This document shows, one piece after another, positions 62,110-64,000 of a DNA stretch of 64,000 bases (position 1 is its first letter; every line of letters begins with the position of its first letter). The position numbers and the translations under genes are program-made. The notes below the pieces were generated by a model. That model made no database searches. It saw only the letters and a list, made by a program, of their open reading frames with translations, and was not told the DNA's origin. The stretch spans positions 42,958 to 106,957 of the forward strand of contig NZ_JABTTS010000022.1 of assembly GCF_018638295.1 (NCBI RefSeq), given 5' to 3'. The stretch comes from Streptomyces sp. CHD11 (GTDB lineage: Bacteria; Actinomycetota; Actinomycetes; Streptomycetales; Streptomycetaceae).

Positions 62110-63567
62110 TCAGCTACGTGACAGAGCCGTCGCCCCGGGCTTCAGCGTGCCCGGCCAGAGGTAGGCATCCTCGGGGATCCGGTCACTGCGGATCCAGGCG
62201 TCGAAGAAGCCCTGGAGGTCCTGCCCGGACACCTCCTGGACCAGCTTCTCCATCTCGGCCCATACAGGGGCTTTGCCGCTGTATCGAGCCGGCCACTGCT
62301 TCAGCACCTCGCCGAACGCGGCTTCGCCGATCTGCCGTCGCAGCGCGTGGAGCATGATCGGGCCCTTTGTGTAGACGCCCGCGCCGTCGGAGAGCTTCTG
62401 CTTCCAGAACTCATCGTCGGACTTGTACTGCTCGATCTCCTGCCGGTACTTCGCGTCCAGGTCCTGCTGCCCGCTGAACTCCGGCCACATCCACTGAGCG
62501 TACGACGCGAAGCACTCACTCAGGCACATGTCCCGCTGATGTGCCTCCTCCACCAGCATTCCGTACCACTGGTGCGCCAACTCATGTGCCACGACAGTGG
62601 AGTCGAAGAAGCGCTCGTCCTCGGCGTTCGGGAATATCACGGCCCCCTGACTCGCGAGATTCGGGACGTCGTCGGACGCCAGGTCGAGGAAGAAGCTCAC
62701 CAGCGTGCCGTACGGATAATCCCCGAACTTCTGAGTGAGGAAGTCCATCATCTTCTGCTGCTGGTCGGCGTACTTCTTGAACTCCCCCTTCCTGCCCGCA
62801 CTGTAGACCGTTGTGAGGGGTGTTCCGTCGCTGAGCTTCGTCCGCTCGACGTCCCACTTTCCGACTCCGAGAAGTGCCCGGTTCGCGGGCAGGGGATCCG
62901 TGGAACTCCAGTGGAAGGTGGACCAGGCGCCGTCTCGCCGTACCGGCTCCTCCTGGCCGCTGGAGACGGCGGTCCAGCCATGTGGCACGGTCGCCGACAA
63001 CTGGAAGTCCGCCGTGTCGTCCTGGTTGTCGTTCCCGGGGAACCAGGTGCCCACGGGGGCCAGGACCGTGATGACGCTGCCGTCCTCGCTCTTGGCCCAG
63101 CTCGGGTTGTCGTGGCCCGGATTCCCGTCGTAGCGGACACGGACCTGGAATGTCCGGCCCTTTTCGATCTTCTCCTCAGGGATGACGGTGACGCTTCCGT
63201 CTCCGGATTTCGCGAAACTCTTCGCGGGCTTGCCGTCGATCTCGACCGAGCGGGCCGTCAGCGCGAGGTCCATATCGAATCGCGCGAGATCCGCGGTGGC
63301 CTCCGCAGCGACCTCCGTATCGCCTTCCAACTGTGATGAGCCGGGGTCATAAGTGACCTTGACGTGATAGCCGGCGACGTCATACGCCCGGACACCGCCG
63401 TCGGCGGGCGCGGGTGCCGGCGCCGATGTGGGCGAGGCGAGTGCCGATTCCATCCCGCACGCCACCCCGGCCAGCGCCAGCCCTGCGCCAAGGGCGGTTC
63501 GGGCACGGCGTGCCCACCCAGCATTCCCGGTACTCCTCGTGCTTCGCATTCCCTGCTCGCGTTTCAT
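62110..63567 (-). CDS. Secreted M1-family metallopeptidase
   Basis: The 485-residue precursor has a signal peptide (RTALGAGLALAGVACGMESALA), a beta-rich N-terminal domain like those of M1 aminopeptidases (VAGYHVKVTYDPGS) and a thermolysin-type catalytic domain with zinc motif HELAHQWYG (about 327) and the third ligand Glu in LSECFASYAQW (about 349). The family's GAMEN exopeptidase motif reads NLASQGAVIF here, so N-terminal specificity is uncertain. I chose the ATG at 63567, with AGGTGA upstream; the ATG at 63549 is an alternative. The stop at 62110 is close to the sodN terminator. Confidence 0.9.
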   Translation of the reverse strand: MKREQGMRSTRSTGNAGWARRARTALGAGLALAGVACGMESALASPTSAPAPAPADGGVRAYDVAGYHVKVTYDPGSSQLEGDTEVAAEATADLARFDMDLALTARSVEIDGKPAKSFAKSGDGSVTVIPEEKIEKGRTFQVRVRYDGNPGHDNPSWAKSEDGSVITVLAPVGTWFPGNDNQDDTADFQLSATVPHGWTAVSSGQEEPVRRDGAWSTFHWSSTDPLPANRALLGVGKWDVERTKLSDGTPLTTVYSAGRKGEFKKYADQQQKMMDFLTQKFGDYPYGTLVSFFLDLASDDVPNLASQGAVIFPNAEDERFFDSTVVAHELAHQWYGMLVEEAHQRDMCLSECFASYAQWMWPEFSGQQDLDAKYRQEIEQYKSDDEFWKQKLSDGAGVYTKGPIMLHALRRQIGEAAFGEVLKQWPARYSGKAPVWAEMEKLVQEVSGQDLQGFFDAWIRSDRIPEDAYLWPGTLKPGATALSRS

Positions 63568-63893
63568 GCGTTCACCTGTCCTCGTCCGAGACACTTCGCC
63601 ATCGCCACCCCGCCGGGGCAGGGAGTCTGCGCGTCGCCCTCCGCCTGCGCGACGAGGCACACCGGGGAGCCTCGCAGGGCGACCACTTCGGCCTCGGGGC
63701 GCAGAACGGCGCCAGGCCCTAAGGGCGGGTCCTGCGGGGCGGGTGCCGCGTTCGCGGCGGGTCCGGCGAAGGCTCCCGCGGTCACGGGCAGGAGCACGGC
63801 CGGGGCACCCGCCCGGCTCCGGTCCGCGTGAGGTTCCCCCTGTCGGCTGGACAGCTTGATACTGGGACGGATGGTCCTGGAGGAAGCAGTCAC
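63564..63893 (-). CDS. Possible small secreted protein coupled to the M1 peptidase
   Basis: This open frame (109 aa, GTG start) overlaps the M1 start by four bases. It contains a signal-like segment (RAGAPAVLLPVTAGAFAGPA, then ANAAPAP) and two or three Cys (GSPVCLVAQ; TPCPGG; KCLG). No family is recognised. The region 63568-63916 is otherwise without a gene. It may be a chance frame in GC-rich DNA, or the remains of a gene cut by the adjacent insertion sequence. Confidence 0.28.
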   Translation of the reverse strand: MTASSRTIRPSIKLSSRQGEPHADRSRAGAPAVLLPVTAGAFAGPAANAAPAPQDPPLGPGAVLRPEAEVVALRGSPVCLVAQAEGDAQTPCPGGVAMAKCLGRGQVNA

Positions 63894-63916
63894 AGGTAGT
63901 GAGCAACAAGAGCAAT

Positions 63917-64000
63917 ATGAGCAAGCGGTACACGACCGAGTTCAAGCGGGACGCGGTCGCCCTGGCGTTGTCCTCGGAGAAGACGGTCACCGAGGTCGCG
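63917..64000 (+). CDS. IS3-family transposase OrfA, N-terminal end (cut by window)
   Basis: The first 28 codons read MSKRYTTEFKRDAVALALSS and then EKTVTEVA, the characteristic start of IS3-type OrfA with its HTH. The rest lies outside the window. The left end of the element should be within about 60 bases upstream (near 63850-63900), but without the right end the inverted repeat cannot be defined. Confidence 0.85.
   Translation, partial: MSKRYTTEFKRDAVALALSSEKTVTEVA

Overview
The window is chromosomal DNA of a Streptomyces or very close relative. The GC content is very high, many starts are GTG, and leucine TTA codons are almost absent. The families are typical of the genus: a conservon (CvnA-D), XRE/DUF397 regulators, a SigE-type ECF factor, Ni-SOD with SodX, Ku/LigD-Pol, and a fused actinobacterial SucA. 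The order Ku/LigD - SEDS/PBP - Lon - SucA - malic enzyme - amino-acid ABC - SodN matches the S. coelicolor core arrangement as I remember it; I could not check this.

Layout. 1-2300: conserved edge with the lysA 5' part, nrtL (an ArgRS-like protein without a catalytic domain), a single-domain response regulator and tRNA-Arg(CCG). 2300-6430: degraded accessory strip behind the tRNA, with a small membrane protein, two transposase remnants, an ATPase/XRE/DUF397 regulatory trio and an orphan gene of lower GC. 6430-13520: variable genes, namely two divergent MmyB-type XRE regulators, an SDR, an amidohydrolase, a fusion of a partial amidohydrolase with an Atu4866 domain, a stand-alone Atu4866 protein facing it across a large inverted repeat, and a methyltransferase. 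13680-16824: binding protein plus two permeases of a sugar-type ABC importer without its own ATPase, followed by a 22-bp tandem repeat. 17152-21031: CPBP protease with a NarL-type two-component system, then an ECF sigma factor and its membrane partner. 21285-27000: divergent ku/ligD, an SH3-like secreted protein, and a SEDS/PBP2 pair. 27000-31614: DUF3291, Uma2, an AurF-like diiron oxygenase with TetR, and an NlpC/P60 hydrolase.

31587-37891 is a translationally coupled conservon with a styrene/indole-monooxygenase-like flavoprotein at its downstream end. 38290-50488 holds a PP2C-like protein, MarR, a GH25 lysozyme, Lon (with an upstream HAIR element, the HspR operator), a spermidine-synthase-like protein, an OmpR-type two-component system, SucA and a DUF6104 protein. 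50975-56242 holds DUF4097/PadR, a small HTH/Clp-N operon with two identical palindromic operators over an apparently leaderless promoter, a zinc-type oxidoreductase and malic enzyme. 56825-59548 is a polar amino-acid ABC transporter, ended by a 23-bp perfect hairpin. 59611-64000 holds a methyltransferase, a CGNR-type regulator, sodX/sodN, an M1 peptidase and the first codons of an IS3-type transposase.

No CRISPR array, rRNA, plasmid origin or complete biosynthetic cluster was seen. No clear-cut new defence system is visible. The strongest candidates for undescribed biology are the Atu4866/amidohydrolase locus with its 70-bp inverted repeat (12224-12293), and the HTH/Clp-N operon with its GTCAAC-N4-GTTGAC operators (53750-53792).
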